64,000 nucleotides of DNA from Gambelia wislizenii (Eukaryota; Chordata; Lepidosauria; Squamata; Crotaphytidae): positions 240,765,809 through 240,829,808 of the forward strand of contig JAUMIR010000002.1 of assembly GCA_030847615.1 (NCBI GenBank), given 5' to 3'. The notes beneath the pieces were generated by a model. It saw nothing but the letters and a program-made list of their open reading frames with translations, did no database searches and was not told where the DNA came from. A program made the translations under genes and the position numbers. Positions 43,394 to 55,654 of this stretch are shown one piece after another (position 1 is the stretch's first letter; each line of letters starts with the position of its first letter).

Positions 43394-44756
43394 CTGGAAA
43401 ACTGGACAGGGGGAAGGGATCTTTCTCATCAATATGCTGAAGTTTCCTCTCCCTTCAAAAGCACAGAACAATTATGAACAGAATTCCCAGCCTCTTCCCA
43501 CCTCCAAGGATGGGCCTCCTTTTATGCCCCTCACCAGAGAGCAGAGGTAGCTCGTGGTCTGAGCAGGGGTGAGGTTCTCTCCAAAATTTTTAGGTGGTAC
43601 ATACCCTCGCTATGCTCATGATGAGCCTCCAGCGAATGTTCCCAAGGCAAGGGGGACAGAGTGACTAGATATCAGACTCCCTAAAAGTTTAAATCAAAAG
43701 AATCACAATATTTTTTTGAGGGGAGGGGACAGCCGGGTGGGAGGAAGCCTTTGGAAGTTGGGAGAGTAATAACTCAGTAACCTGGATAGATCTCTCAAAC
43801 AAGGCATCTCCTTCCATGGGTTACACTGAAGCTTCTCTCAGCAGCAATTAGAAAAAAAAAAGTAGATAACATGTACACATACAAAACAAATACATAAGTG
43901 GTATCTGACACCAGTGAAACTAAATCCCACCGAGGCAAATCTTTCCAAATTGCTGGAGAGGTTGCCAGTTCAGAGGCACTTTATTCTGCATGTGGTGGGC
44001 CTATAAATACGTGTGCATATTTCGGACTGCCATTTTCAGTGGCATATCTCAAATAACAAAACAAACAGCCCATGGCACCTTATTATGAGTCCTGGCCTCT
44101 ATTTTTAATGACACACAGAAGCAGCTGTTACATAATGACATCATCATCACCATCATCATCCTCATCATTATTATTACCACAGCTGCTGCTATTAAACAGC
44201 AGTGACTAGAATAGTTAGGACATGATCTTGTTAAAAACGGACTGGGTGCCCTGTGAATGGATGGCATTTTGATAGATCAGGGAAATGACCCTTTCTGTAA
44301 ATGAGAGGGAAAGTCAAGCAGGATTTATTCTCAGAAACTTGGCTCCCCTTCGTTACATAAATAATCACTTGGTCCACGGGGTAGCATCCCTTGAACACAC
44401 AGTCTTCCCTCCAGGAAGGTGTAACAAATAGTAAGGCTGGCATTGATAATGGATCATTTGGGGGCTGTATAAGATACCATGGATTTGGAATGTGTGACCC
44501 TCTACATTATTGGTTTTGCAAGTTAAGGGCAATGGGAATTGTGGTCCAACAATATTTGGAGAGCCACGAATTTCCATCCCTGACTAATACAATGGCTGGC
44601 ATCCTGTTCGTGACATACACAGGCATGTACACCTCGTATGTCTTCTTCTTCTGCTGCTGTTGTCATTGCAGAGGTCATTCCACCCTCCTCAATGACCAAA
44701 TGCCCCAATCAGTTTCACTGCTTAGCTGCTTCAGCCTCTCCCTGGCCATAGTGACC
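43394..44756. other. Unassigned, with an ATC microsatellite
   Basis: An (ATC)n run is at 44138-44177. 44530-44590 (AATTGTGGTCCAACAATATT) resembles a hAT MITE arm. No exon is supported. Confidence 0.4.
44138..44177. repeat. (ATC)n microsatellite
   Basis: Imperfect ATC trinucleotides grading into ATT. Confidence 0.9.
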
Positions 44757-44972
44757 CGGCCCTGGTTGCACAGTGGTTAAATGCCAGTACTGCAGCCACA
44801 ATGTTGTGAGTTCAATCCTGCAGGACTCCGATGTTGACTCAACCTTCCATCCTTTTTAGGCCGGGAAAATGAGTACCCAGCTTCTTGGGGGCAATTAGCT
44901 AACACATTGTAAACTGCTTAGGGAGTGCTTAGCACTATAAAGCGGTATAGAAATGTAAGTGCTATTACTATT
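44757..44972 (+). mobile_element. tRNA-headed SINE, family S2
   Basis: The head holds an A-box-like TTGCACAGTGGTTAAATGCC and a B-box-like GTGAGTTCAATCC. The body has TTGACTCAACCTTCCATCC, AAAATGAGTACCCAGC, TAAACTGCTTAGGGAGTGCT and AAGCGGTATAGAAATGTAAG, ending in GCTATTACTATT. This arrangement is typical of a squamate tRNA SINE with a LINE-derived tail. Confidence 0.8.
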
Positions 44973-46456
44973 CAGTGGGCAGGTGGGGGAACTGGTGAAG
45001 CATTTGTCCATGTCCCCATAGCCAGACACAGGATGCTTACATCATCCACTGAGACCTTTGGAGGACCCCAGTGTATCTCAGCTTATATAGCATACTGCTC
45101 ATCTTATCGCTAGATGTTTCTCCGATCTACCCCGCTCTCCATCAGCCACTGAATGACCAGGGGAGGGGGCTTCAGCAGTGAAACAGTGAGCTGGGGGGAG
45201 GGGTGATGAGAGGACAGATGAGGCATATTTCTGCCTGCAAAAACATTACAGTATGATGTGCTATACAGGCTCTCAGCCAGTGAGTGTATCTCCATGGATA
45301 ATTATTCCAAGATATGTATAGAACCTTGATGAATAATGCAAAACAGATTGTGTGTGTTGGAGACAGCTGCTGTTGATGTTTCATATCATTGCTGCTTTAT
45401 ACAGTTTTTCTAAAATAAAATAGTTGACTAAAAACAGAGGCGAGGGTGAGGGAACAAGGAACTCTAACAGTAACTACTGCTTGGAGTGATGTATCTACCC
45501 CAGTGTGGAAAACTTTCTCCTCAGGCTTAATCTCCACCCCAAATGGACAGTGGTAAAGGATTATGCAAGCTGAGACATCCACAGAACTAAAGGTTCCCCC
45601 ACCCTCACCTACTCAATAGTAGCACCACTAATATTCTATAGTGTGTGTCAAGGAAGATTTCCTTCACAATAGTAAAGCAGGAGTAACTGCTAGACTCCCA
45701 TGTCTAAGTCTATCCAGTTTTTCACTGACCACTGAGGACAGGGGTAAAAACTCCGCCAGTAGTTCCATTCATATATAGCGGTGCTTATTATGCTACAAGT
45801 GTGAATACTGGCACTATGTGACTGAGGTCAATTATGGCCTTTCCTGGCCAATTATTAGTTCATCGGAGAAAATGCTTTTCTAGGTAGGTTGATCCTTGTT
45901 AGATGCAGACAAACAGTTCTCATAGTTAATTCTGTGGAATTTCCATTCTTGAGGACTTAGAATGTTCTTCCCCTACCTGACACTCTCTAGATGTATCAGG
46001 CAACAGTTTCCACTGTGACAGTAATAAATGAGAGAAACGTTATGTACAAAGCTGTACTAAATGTTAGGGGGAAACACAACACACAGATTAGTCTGCTAAC
46101 TAGTCCTCTTTTCTAGTAAGGAATCAAAGGGCTGAGAACAAACTAGTTATAGCACCCAGTGTTGCTTGGAGAAACCATTAACCATCATTAAGGATGAAAC
46201 AGTTTCAACTGTTATGTAACATGAGTACCTGTCTGTTTTGGTGCCGAAACACATCAGTGTCAGTTGGCTTCAAGGGAGTATGTCTTTCTGAATTGGCTGC
46301 CAAATACACTACTTTGCATGAATGAAATAATTTGGGGTGCTTCCCAACCCCCCAAATTTAATCTTGTATAAGCCATGTACTCTATATATTAAATTAGACC
46401 ATCCCAAACGTCCCTTTCAGATTTGGTGCAAATCTGCCCTGCTGTTTAAATGTGAC
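44973..46456. other. Unassigned, with a dispersed repeat piece
   Basis: 45112-45205 (CTCTCCATCAGCCACTGAATG, then CAGCAGTGAAACAGTGAG) matches 57150-57240 and, inverted, 56570-56706, so it is an unnamed dispersed repeat. The remainder is unassigned. Confidence 0.4.
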
Positions 46457-46459
46457 TCA

Positions 46460-46977
46460 GGGCTCATCTGCAAGGGCCAGCATATGCTAGCTCCCCTCTG
46501 GCATATCCTGCCTCCGGGTCAGGCCTGTTCTTCCCCCATTGTCAAAATGGAATGGGAGGAAGTCCAGATTGGCACACTGGCCCATCACTGCAGGCACCAC
46601 CACCACCTCCTTTACTCTCTCCAGAGCCAGGAAGCCAGGCCGCAACATGTGTCTAAGGTCCCTGCGCGTGACCAGCCTTAGTCACATGCTGTGGGACTTC
46701 TTCCCACTGCGGAAGAGCAACAGCGAAGGGCAGCTGCAGCAATGAGCCGGCATACCGGAATGGGCTCCTGGGGTCATGCAGAGTCCAATCTGTTTTTTGG
46801 CTGGTGGGAGTGGTTTTTCCTGGGTTTTTAAATGTTTTATTGGGCCCTACCCCATTTCCCCTCCTCTTTGCCCCGGGGTGTCATGAGGACTGCCCAGCGG
46901 CAAAATGGGGCAAAAGCCCTGTGTCATCTGGACTGCAGGACTCCAAGACAGGCTAAATTGCCCGTTCAGACTAGCCC
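46460..46977. mobile_element. Harbinger-like MITE with TCA duplication
   Basis: The left end is GGGCTCATCTGCAAGGGCC; the right end read as complement is GGGCTAGTCTGAACGGGCAA. TCA at 46457-46459 and 46978-46980 is a perfect 3-bp duplication. The 518 bp interior is G+C-richer than its flanks and non-coding; the two overlapping frames within it are not supported by any domain. Confidence 0.82.
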
Positions 46978-47023
46978 TCAGTAATAAACAAACAGAGAGA
47001 AACTTATTTCCATTTAGATAGGA

Positions 47024-47222
47024 GCCAGCATGGCACAGTGGTTTGAGCATTGGACTAAGACTCTGGAGGCCAGGGTTTGAATCCCCACTCGGCCATGAAG
47101 ACCCACTTGGCGACCTCGGGCAAGTCACACAGCCTCAGCCCTCAGAAAACCCCGAGATAGGGCCACCTTAGAATCACCATAAGCCAGAAACAACTTGAAG
47201 GCACAGAACAACAACAACAACA
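47024..47222 (+). mobile_element. tRNA-headed SINE, family S1, copy 2
   Basis: Head with A-box-like TGGCACAGTGG and B-box-like GGTTTGAATCC (47074-47084). The body has ACTTGGCGACCTCGGGCAAG and CACCTTAGAATCACCATAAG. The tail CAACTTGAAGGCACA is followed by (CAA)n. This is the best-preserved S1 copy in the window. Confidence 0.88.
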
Positions 47223-48855
47223 GAAAGAAGTTAGCTGAAACTTTGAAATCTTCCAAGTGATGCACCACGCTAGCCTTTAGGAATGAAAAAAAGATTTGAG
47301 ATGCCCGGGGGCAGTGGGGAGGCTGAGTGACATTCTTTTATATTACATGGGCTATATTTTAAGCCAGACTTTCCCCAACATAGCCTCTAAATTTGCTGAC
47401 TTGCTATTTATTCCTCGCAGCTGTGACATTTCCATGGCACCAATGCCAGTTGGGACAATTAGCACTTATGTTGGTTTCTTAGGCAAGTCTGCCACAAGAT
47501 GGCACCATAGACTCACTATTGACCGGCAGAGGCCTCTGTCCTGGTGTACAATACAGTATATGGTGCTTTTCTTCCACATTTTAATACTTCAGATTCCAGT
47601 TGCTTCTTACTCTTCAGGCCTCAAGAGACCTCAACAGCATCTTAGGCTTGCTCTTACAGTTACTGTACAATTGTCCTTAATGAGGATCAAAGTCAGGAAG
47701 ATTTTAAGAGAGCAACCCCTCCCCACTCCCCCAAAATGCATTTGTTGTTTGTATGCATGTTTTACCAATGCTTCACCTTAACATTACAGATTAATTTTCA
47801 AAAAGCAACGACAGCAAGCTCTCCAAGATGTTTTAAAGCAGAATCTGTCAGACAGTAGAACACTGATATCCCATGCACGGATGCCCTACGTTATGGGGCT
47901 TGTTTAACAGTAGTTGTATTATGATACTACAATGAATTGAGTGTTTGTGTATGACAGAAAAAGAGAGGGAGAGGGAGAGGGGGGAGGACTAGAATGACCC
48001 ATTTTATTCATCACACAACAAATGCCAAGCACTGTTTAGGTAGTGATGAATCAGATTTTGGGTTTAAGCCCTGCTGGGGTGCCACACCCCAAACTTCCTT
48101 CATGCCTGGCAATGGAATACTGTCTTCCACTCACCACACCTGAGAGGCATCAGGTGGGTTCAATAGTTGTGGGAAAGACTATGTGGCACATAATGTTCTG
48201 TCCTCCAACAGAAGGGCGGGGAGGAGGAAGAAGCAGAAGGAAACATCCGGCAGACTGGGTGGGACAGAGAGACCGAGGGCTCTTCCAGATTGCCCAACAG
48301 TATCAGTAAATGCAGGGAATTCTGTTTCAACATGTCATGCCTTGTAACTGTTGTTCCTCCTCCTGCATCCAGTCATGTCTTAACTATACCTTGGTTTTAC
48401 CCTTTGTTTGTTGCTGATTGTTGTGTATTTTAGTGTTGTCCCTGATCTGCATGTTACTCTTTTCTCCTGCTTGAGGTGTGGTTAAGCTTCCTTGCACCCT
48501 TGCCATTGCCTCCAAGAATTCAATACCTCCCCATTTATGCCCCTCCCTCCCCCCCCAGCTATGTTCCCCATCTTGCATATCAATTCTTTTTTTTTATTTA
48601 ATTTTTTAAAAAGTCTTTTGGTGCAGTCATAGTGCTAAAGTGGTATCTGACTATACCAGTTTAACCCTATAACTCTAAAAATAAGAGACAGAGGGAGGGA
48701 GAAAAACGTCCAGTTTGCTAACTGGAAATATGATGAATGAGTGCAGGTCAATAGGAAACCTCTATGGGGAAGGTAACACCTCCATTCAAAATGTCATCAG
48801 TGGGATCCACCAAAAATATAGCAGGAGGAACTGAGACAATGGATGCAGGCATATG
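47223..48855. other. Unassigned sequence
   Basis: No exon or named element. A short GAGAGGGA-rich patch lies at about 47961-47983. Confidence 0.4.
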
Positions 48856-49112
48856 ATTGTTGTTGTTGTTGTTGTTGTGTGCCTTCAAGTAATTTCCAAC
48901 TTATGGTGACCCCAAGGAGACCCCATCATGTTTTTTTCTTGGCAGAATTTGTTCAGAGGTGGGTTGGTTGTTCTTGCCTTCCTCTGAGGCTGAGAGAGTG
49001 TGACTTGCCCAAAGTCACCCGGTAGGTTTCCATGGCCAAACAGGTATCCAAACCCTATTCTCTCAGTGACCTAGACCAGTATTCAAACCACTATACCTTA
49101 CTGGCTCATATT
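48856..49112 (-). mobile_element. tRNA-headed SINE, family S1, copy 3
   Basis: Begins on plus with (TTG)n, the complement of the CAA tail, then GTGCCTTCAAGTAATTTCC, GTTCAGAGGTGGG, GAGAGTGTGACTTGCCC and AAAGTCACCCGGTAGG. The head (complement of CAAACCACTATACC) is decayed but recognisable. Confidence 0.85.
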
Positions 49113-49391
49113 TGATATTTACTCTGACCTATATCAGAAATTCCCAAGATGGGAGGGAAAACAATCACCCTTTCTAGTGTGAATAAAAAGCAGCATCTAG
49201 TATCCAAATTTCAGGAGAAAAAGAAAGAGCAGGAAGAACATTTTAGGGATATTTGAAAAAACTCTGGTAAGGACATCTATAAGTTCAGCCAAATCGCCAG
49301 GTTTTTAGCCAGTCTGAAGACATCCTGAGTCTCAGGATCTATTAAAAAAGTTATATTCCATGAATCGGGCCAACATATTTTGGCCAAGTAA

Positions 49392-49925
49392 GCACAGAAT
49401 CATGGCGTTGGAAGGGGCCTCATGGGCCATCAAATCCAACCCCCTGCTCAATGCAGGAACTCCCAGCTAGAGCATCCACAATGTCTGGCCTCTTTTTGAA
49501 GATGTCCAGAGAAAGAGACCCCACTATCTCTCTAGATAATTGGTTCTATTGCAGAGCCTCTCTTACAATCAAGAAGTTCCTTCCAATACTAAATTGAAAT
49601 CTACCCTCCTGTAACTTAAAGCCGTTAGACCTGATCTTACCCTCTGGGGCAGCTGATAACAAAACTATAGTATCCTCATCTCTGGGACAGCCCTTTAGAT
49701 ATTTAAAGAGTGCAATCATGTCAATCCTCAGTCTTCTCTTCAACAGGCTAGGCATGCCCAGCTCCTCAACCTTTCCTCATATGTCTTGTTCTCCATACAT
49801 CCTACTCTGAACCCACTCCAATTTGTCTATGTCCTTCTTAAACTGCAGTGTCCAGAACTGAATGCAGTACTCTGCGTGAGGCCTGATTAGCACAGAATAT
49901 TACTTTCCTTGACTTGGAAGCTATG
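49392..49925 (-). mobile_element. CR1 fragment, minus strand, divergent subfamily
   Basis: Antisense CR1 with a different 3' region: AGAATCATGGCGTTGGAAGG, then CCCCTGCTCAATGCAGGAA, and an ORF2 C-terminus antisense with LRELG-, RIDMIALFKYLKG- and EYCIQFW-like segments. It is more diverged from copies A and B than any other piece, so it is an older or different CR1 subfamily. Confidence 0.85.
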
Positions 49926-50397
49926 GTTTTATTATGGTAGGCTAAAAAATATTATTTTACCTTCTTTTTGTTACAGCATCAAATTTATAGTATTTTGGAA
50001 ACTAACCTGAAGAAGTCCCCGAAGAAGGCTATACAAATATTGTTTGGCCCAAACACCTTGAACTAATTTATGGAATAAAATCTTTTGTTCCCCCTATTCA
50101 TCCTGAGACTCGGGGCCAGTCTAAATGGTGATACTACCCCTCATGGAATTTGCTGGGAATCCTACCAGTCTAAACAGGATCCAGTGCCAATCTACATTAT
50201 TTGGAAGGAGGGGGCGCCAAAATGGCAAAAACAACAGGGTAAAAGCCTTCGTAGATTTCCCTGTAGTTTTTCACAGACTGTAAAGCAGATGCACATTTTT
50301 GCTTGTTTGGACTATAGAACAATAAAAAACTTGAAGGGAAGCACAAAGCTGATTGGCGGGTGAGAGTGGGGGTGGGGCTTGCTAGGAGGGCAAGCGC

Positions 50398-51098
50398 CCG
50401 CTGCCTCCATATTGCACGTGCTGGTGACCTCTCGTCTAGATTTCTGCAATGCGCTCTACATGGGGCTACCCTCGTGCTTGGTCCAGAAACTTCAGTTGGT
50501 ACAAAATATGGCAGCCAGAGTGGTTTCAGGAATATCTCGGAGAGATCATATAACTCCAGTATTAAAATCTCTCCACTGGCTGCCTATTAGTTTCCAGGCC
50601 CAGTATAAGGTGTTGGTTATTACCTTTAAAGCCCTAAATGGCTTGGGTCCAACTTATCTCCGGAACCGCCTCCTCCTATACAATCCTCCCCATGCACTCT
50701 GGTCCTCTGGGAGGAATCTGCTTCAGCCACAAAAATCTAGGCTGTCTGCAACCTCCCAGAGGGCCTTTTTGGTAATCGCCCCCAATTTATGGAATGGCCT
50801 GCCAAATGAGATCCGTCAGATGACGAGCTTGAGTAGCTTTAATAAAGCACTAAAGACAGATCTCTTTCGCCAGGCCTTTCCTGATTAGATCCCGGCCTCA
50901 GGAGCTCAGTCTCCTGGCTTTTAAAATTATGTATATATTTGTTTTTAGTGTGTTTTTAGTTAGAAGGTTTTCATTTTATAGTGTTTAATGTCTTTTTATG
51001 GGGGAGGGTGGAGGTGGTGTTTTTAGTCTTTATTATAATGTTTTAATTGTTGGAAGCCACCCCGATTGTTTTTAGCAGAGGGGCGGGGTATAAATAAA

Positions 51099-51135
<37 letters not shown>

Positions 51136-51137
51136 TT
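50398..51137 (+). mobile_element. L2 LINE 3' end inserted in H2
   Basis: Encodes the last ~165 residues of an L2-type reverse transcriptase in one frame ending at about 50888: VTSRLDFCNALYMGLP, KLQLVQNMAARVVSG, LKSLHWLPI, then WNGLPNEIRQ and FRQAFPD. The 3' UTR ends GGGGCGGGGTATAAATAAAT followed by (ATT)n. The frame is still open, so the insertion is fairly young. It is 5'-truncated and cannot move on its own. Confidence 0.88.
51100..51135. repeat. (ATT)n microsatellite, L2 tail
   Basis: About twelve ATT units directly after the L2 3' UTR, the usual L2 tail. Confidence 0.92.
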
Positions 51138-51416
51138 CGCCTAAGCATAAAAAGGATCACCATTTTCTGTTTTGCTTTCTTATAAAATTGGAGAATCGCT
51201 CTATTGCACCAGCGTACCTTGGGATGATTTTTTAAAAAAAACAAACACCCAGCGGCAGTGAAGAACTAATGCGAATAAATCACTTGTGGCCACCATCAGG
51301 AGTGTGAGGCTTATGGGGACTTCTGAGGCCAGAAAAACCATTTGGACCTGTCACTGCTGCTGTGAGATGCCATTAGTATGAGGTACTTTGGATTTCCCCC
51401 TCATGTAGATGGGCCC

Positions 51417-52892
51417 TCAGTTTCCCATTCACATAAGCTCCAACCGAAGGGAATACCTAGGGGAAGTAAGCAGAACAGCTGCAGATGTGTTGCTACTATC
51501 CCTCAGCATGTGCCATTGGAGGCAGTTGCCTCACTCTGGCGAGGTAGGGTTGGTCCTGGTTACAGTTACTCACTAGTGAGGGAAGGGCACTCTCTACTTG
51601 CTCAGAGGAATCATATGTTCCAGAGCTGAGATTTACCATTTGGATTAGAGAGTAGACCCTCCATCTGAGCCCTAGGAAAACTTCATTCAGATTAAGGCCT
51701 GGCTATTAAGAAAACCATGTGATGCAATGGAGCATCTCCAGGCCATTAACTAACCATTAACCAGCATCTGGTGGATACACTATGTTGCCCAGGACATGAC
51801 TTGTGTGAATCATTTCTTCCCATTTCCCTCACATGGACCCTTAACTTCATGAAATATGACAAGGGGGAAAGACTGGTTGCAACTAAGGTCAAGAGAAAAC
51901 CCTGATGCTCAAAATCTGGGGAATTCCTTTCTGTTTGACCCAGCTCTGAAGAGGCTGCCCTCCTGCAGCCTCCAATCATGTGGTGCATCATGCCCATAGC
52001 TGCCCTACAAACCAAACTCTTCTCTTCTGTCTGTTTCACTGATGTCACAAGTTACTGCTGTTGCCTACTTCCTGTCTGTTGTTTGGGGAAACTGGAAGTG
52101 ACTGGTTTATTTGAAAGTCATCACTGGAAGTTTTAAAGAGAAGTAAAGTTTGTGTAACAAGAAAATAAAGGAATCCGTGTAAAAAGAAGATACATATCTT
52201 TAGGAGCTCATCTCTCTGACAGGGGAGGGGAGGCAGCTGAAGGTTTCTGTCCAATGCAAAGTGCCCAAGATAAAGCAGCAATCAAACAGCACTCCATGGA
52301 AAATACAGATAGTACCCAAAGCCAGCTCCATTAATTTGACACATGGGACAGAAAATGCCACCAAACATGTGTAAGTGTAAAGTAAAAGATCTGTGTAGTA
52401 AGAGAGTGAATATCTACAGTCAGGATGCCACAAGTATTTCTGCTCATGCTTGGCAGTAAAATAACAAACTAAACAGTTACCCATTTTCTGCCTCTTCATC
52501 GCATCTGTATCTGTTCCTGCAGGTGGCTGCCTCACTCTGCCTAATGGCAAGCCTAATTCTAATCAAATGGAATGGGGAAGCCAATTAGCAGGGGTGGCAA
52601 TTAGGGAGAGGAAGATTGGTGGGATTTCACAGTATTTGTGCTTATTTCTCAAGGACCCATTTCCAGTCTCAGCTCCTTGGCTCTGTGTACTGCAAAGTGG
52701 GACTATACTCTATCCATTTGTTAGGCCGGCCCAGTGTACAAGGACACTTCACTTCAAAACCAAACCAAAAGAGTGACTTTCTGACCTGCACTGAAAATAT
52801 CGCTACTGGCCTGAAGTGCCAAAAAATAGCCATGTTTCTCTTCAAATTTTCTTAATTATGTTTAAATTCCATGTTTCCTCCCAGCAGTTTAA
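51417..52892. other. Unassigned, with unnamed dispersed repeat pieces
   Basis: 51505-51575 and 52510-52560 (GTTGCCTCACTCTG- and GGCTGCCTCACTCTGCC-like) are inverted relatives of 22385-22465 and 59583-59690. Otherwise no exon or named element is seen. Confidence 0.4.
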
Positions 52893-53082
52893 GAACTTTA
52901 TCAGACGAGGCAAATTGTGGCAAAAAACCACATTGTTTAGGACATGACAATAGCAGAAAGGGCAGAAATTATCAGATGATGTCATTGCTTACCTGTTCTT
53001 GCCGCGTTGTGCTGGCATGAATGAGGTGTCACTTTTTATTGATGGGTTTTGTGCCGTGTTCCCCCCATGTCTGAAAAAGTCC
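52893..53082. mobile_element. Short Harbinger-like MITE
   Basis: The left end is GAACTTTATCAGACGAGGCA; the right end as complement is GGACTTTTTCAGACATGGGG. Flanking TAA and AAA are a near-matching 3-bp duplication. The ends match those at 23825 and 63381. It is 190 bp and non-coding. Confidence 0.7.
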
Positions 53083-53289
53083 AAAGACTGTAAACTTAGA
53101 GCTGCTGTTTGCAAAACTCAGTCCCTTCTCTTCAGCACTGGTGTCTTCCTTACTTAGGAGAACAGGAGGAGAAATGTTTCCATTCAGGAAGACAGAGTTC
53201 CTCCGTAGCAGGTTGAATCCAAATTCGAAACACTCCAAAAGATTCATAACAATTTAAATTCAGAGGGCTGCAATTCAACATCCAGCCTC

Positions 53290-53565
53290 CCTTCAGTGTA
53301 GTGCACTGCGCAACCCCCGTGCAAAATAGTAACATTGCACGACACATGTCAATGACTGGGGCAATGTGTAAAGCACAACCACAATGCATAAGGCATAACC
53401 ACAGTGTGCAACATCACTGTACACTGTACAATGCACAACTCCACTTCTGCTTCTGTCAGCAGACTCAATTTGTTGAGCTATGGCACAAACAATTCACCCC
53501 GCATGCATAGCATGACCTGTGCATGTGTATGTCACTAACAGAATGCCAGCCATAACGTGTTTCAT
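53290..53565. mobile_element. GCACAA-rich dispersed repeat, uninterrupted copy
   Basis: ACACATGTCAATGACTGG, AAAGCACAACCACAATGC, CAACTCCACTTCTGC and GTCACTAACAGAATGCCAGC match, in order, the two halves around BovB at 36795-37660. Short-period internal repetition of GCACAACC/ATGCACAA. Family unnamed. Confidence 0.6.
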
Positions 53566-54026
53566 CCTTCTCCATCCCTCTAAATCAAAATTGCTAATAA
53601 ATCTTCAGGAATGTTGAGATTTGGATTAAATCTGCTAAAAGGAGGAAAGTCACTTCGATTAGATTTGGACATCTCTCAAATCTCTCCAAATCAGTGTGAT
53701 CCAGTTAGACTGATTCTGGATTTAGGATTCATCTGAAACTGAAGCCTAACCCTAGCTGTATGACAAAGGAATTTGGTAGATCCGAACAAGTCTTCGGTCT
53801 AACCCTGCAACTGTTATACATGAGCAGAAACATTCTCCTTCTTTCCTCCAGTCACCTTTTAAAAGTCTGGCCTGCTCATTCCTGCCTTCAACTATGCCTT
53901 GTTCATGGTATTTCATGCTTCACCCTGCTGCATGGCTGGTTGAGCCCTGAATGCAGCCAAGCACAGATGAGTCTCTTCAGATACAACAAATACTATCCAG
54001 ATGCCCTTATTCTTCACTTCACATAC
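53566..54026. other. Unassigned sequence
   Basis: Nothing recognised between the GCACAA-rich repeat and the next MITE. Confidence 0.4.
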
Positions 54027-54029
54027 TCA

Positions 54030-54250
54030 GGGTGCATCTACACTATAGAAATAATGCAGTATGACACCACTTTAACTGCCATGGCTCCATCCTACAGAAT
54101 CCTGGGATTTGTGGTTTTGTGAGGCACCAACACTCTTTGGCAGAGAAGGCTAAAGACCTTGCAAAACTACAAATCCTAGGATTCCATAGATTAAAATACA
54201 GCACTGAAAGTGGTGTCAAACTGCATTATTTCTACAGTGTAGGTGCAGTC
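54030..54250. mobile_element. Palindromic MITE, family P
   Basis: The left end is GGGTGCATCTACACTATAG; the right end as complement is GACTGCACCTACACTGTAG. The inner arms (AATAATGCAGTATGACACC and ATGGCTCCATCCTA) pair with the right half. TCA at 54027-54029 and TGA at 54251-54253 are a near-matching 3-bp duplication. This is the best-preserved copy of the family in the window. Confidence 0.82.
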
Positions 54251-54253
54251 TGA

Positions 54254-55610
54254 GAACGACGTGGCAGAATGCCTATAAGGCTGCCAAACGGGTATTCAGT
54301 TCTGGCATTTGTCCAATGTGATGATATGACTGCCATGCACACCTCTGGTGCAAAAGAAAGATAGACTGTTTTTGGTTTCCTTTATGGTTTTATTAAAAGC
54401 AAAACAGAAAAGAAATAAACAACAGAAGGCATTCATCCATGCTTCTGTATGCTCCAAAGTTCCTCAGGAGCTAAGAGAAAAGAAAAGAGCCCCCAAAATG
54501 CAAGAGGGACTAACTAGCTCCAAAATCCCCTCCCAGTTATATACTTTTCCAAACATTCAATCCTTCTGAGAAGCAACAAGAAGCCCAAAGCCTTTGGTTT
54601 CATTTCTCGCTTCCCAACTCTGAAGGACAGAGAAAACATAACAACAAGAAACAGATTTATGAGTTCTCGTAGACAAGCTGGCGTCTTTAATGCCTTGGTG
54701 AATAAAATTACCCAAAGGGGGGATAAACTTCTAATTACAATATCTATTTTCCCTGAGAATGACTCCATAAATCAGTGCCTGTTCAGTGCACACTATTGGG
54801 GGTAGCTCCATAAACTGCTGAAGAGATAAGCTTCTGTTCGGTTTCTGAAATGAGAAGAGGATTGTCTCTTTTGCATGAGGAAATATACTCATAAATGAAA
54901 ACCTCTGTCTCTTCAGCACGTGGGCATCTTATTTTAATTGTAGCTGTGGGGACCACCTGAAAAATGTACTAAAAGCAGTTTAAAAGCCACCGTTTAAGAC
55001 TATTACTGTTTGAATTAAAATGAAGCCCAATCCTCTTCATGTTTACTTAAAGTCCCACAAAGGGACTTACTCAAGAACCGATGTGCAAAATTCCTACTTC
55101 CCCCCACCCCTGTACTATAAACAGATATTTCAGAAGGAAAGAAAAGGAGAACAGCCTCCAGACCCCCTTTGCCCACTCTATAGCTGTAAAATGCTCACAT
55201 TTGGGGGTTGGTTGCATGGATATATTGGCATAAGCCTGCTGAGACACTGGCAGCCCTAGGGCTTTGCAATCACCAGTCAGCTGCCAACCACGTTTTCCCA
55301 CATACTCCCCCACACCCCCAGAAGTTCCTTTCAGTTTTTCCCCATATGCTGTCCATGCCCTTCTCAACCATAGACATCATCATGTTTTAGTAGTAGAGGG
55401 AAATGATTGCTGAACAAACTCAGCTTGCATCATCAGCTAACCCACATCCTTCCGCTGACAACAGCAAATGGGATTTCCCCATGTTATGTGCTTGTTCTTT
55501 GGAGGAGGACAGAGTGTCCAGTGTCTGTTCTCTGCTGGGATCTCAATTTGCCACCTTTGTTGTTGCTGATGGCAGGCCATTCATGAACGCAGCTGTTCCC
55601 TGACACTGCT
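54254..55610. other. Unassigned sequence
   Basis: No exon, RNA gene or named repeat. Short open frames on both strands lack domains. Confidence 0.4.
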
Positions 55611-55637
55611 GTGTGTGTGTGTGTGTGTGTGTGTGTG
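55611..55637. repeat. (GT)n microsatellite
   Basis: About thirteen GT dinucleotides, a few tens of bases upstream of the LTR-like copy. Confidence 0.93.
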
Positions 55638-55654
55638 GAGAAACTTGTGACATC

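Larger units (their letters stand above)
50113..51416. mobile_element. Harbinger-like element H2, split by L2
   Basis: The left end is GGGCCAGTCTAAATGGTGA; the right end as complement is GGGCCCATCTACATGAGG. TCG at 50110-50112 and TCA at 51417-51419 are a 3-bp duplication differing by one CpG-type transition. Left sequence (GGTGGGGCTTGCTAGGAGGG) and right sequence (TTTTCGCCTAAGC, GAATAAATCACTTGTGGCC) match H2 copies at 9574 and 42400. An L2 LINE at 50398-51137 interrupts it. Confidence 0.75.

Noticed and set aside
44391..44780. 129-codon plus-strand frame with a Cys-rich patch
   Set aside because: The Cys patch comes from TTCTTCTGCTGCTGTTG codon bias; the frame runs into a tRNA SINE and has no family resemblance.
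46337..46745. Two overlapping plus-strand frames suggesting a small gene
   Set aside because: They cross the left boundary of a MITE with a perfect TCA duplication, so the sequence is a composite of flank and transposon.
47024..47105. Possible functional tRNA gene
   Set aside because: A- and B-box-like motifs are present, but the sequence continues into a SINE body and CAA tail and is repeated elsewhere in the window.
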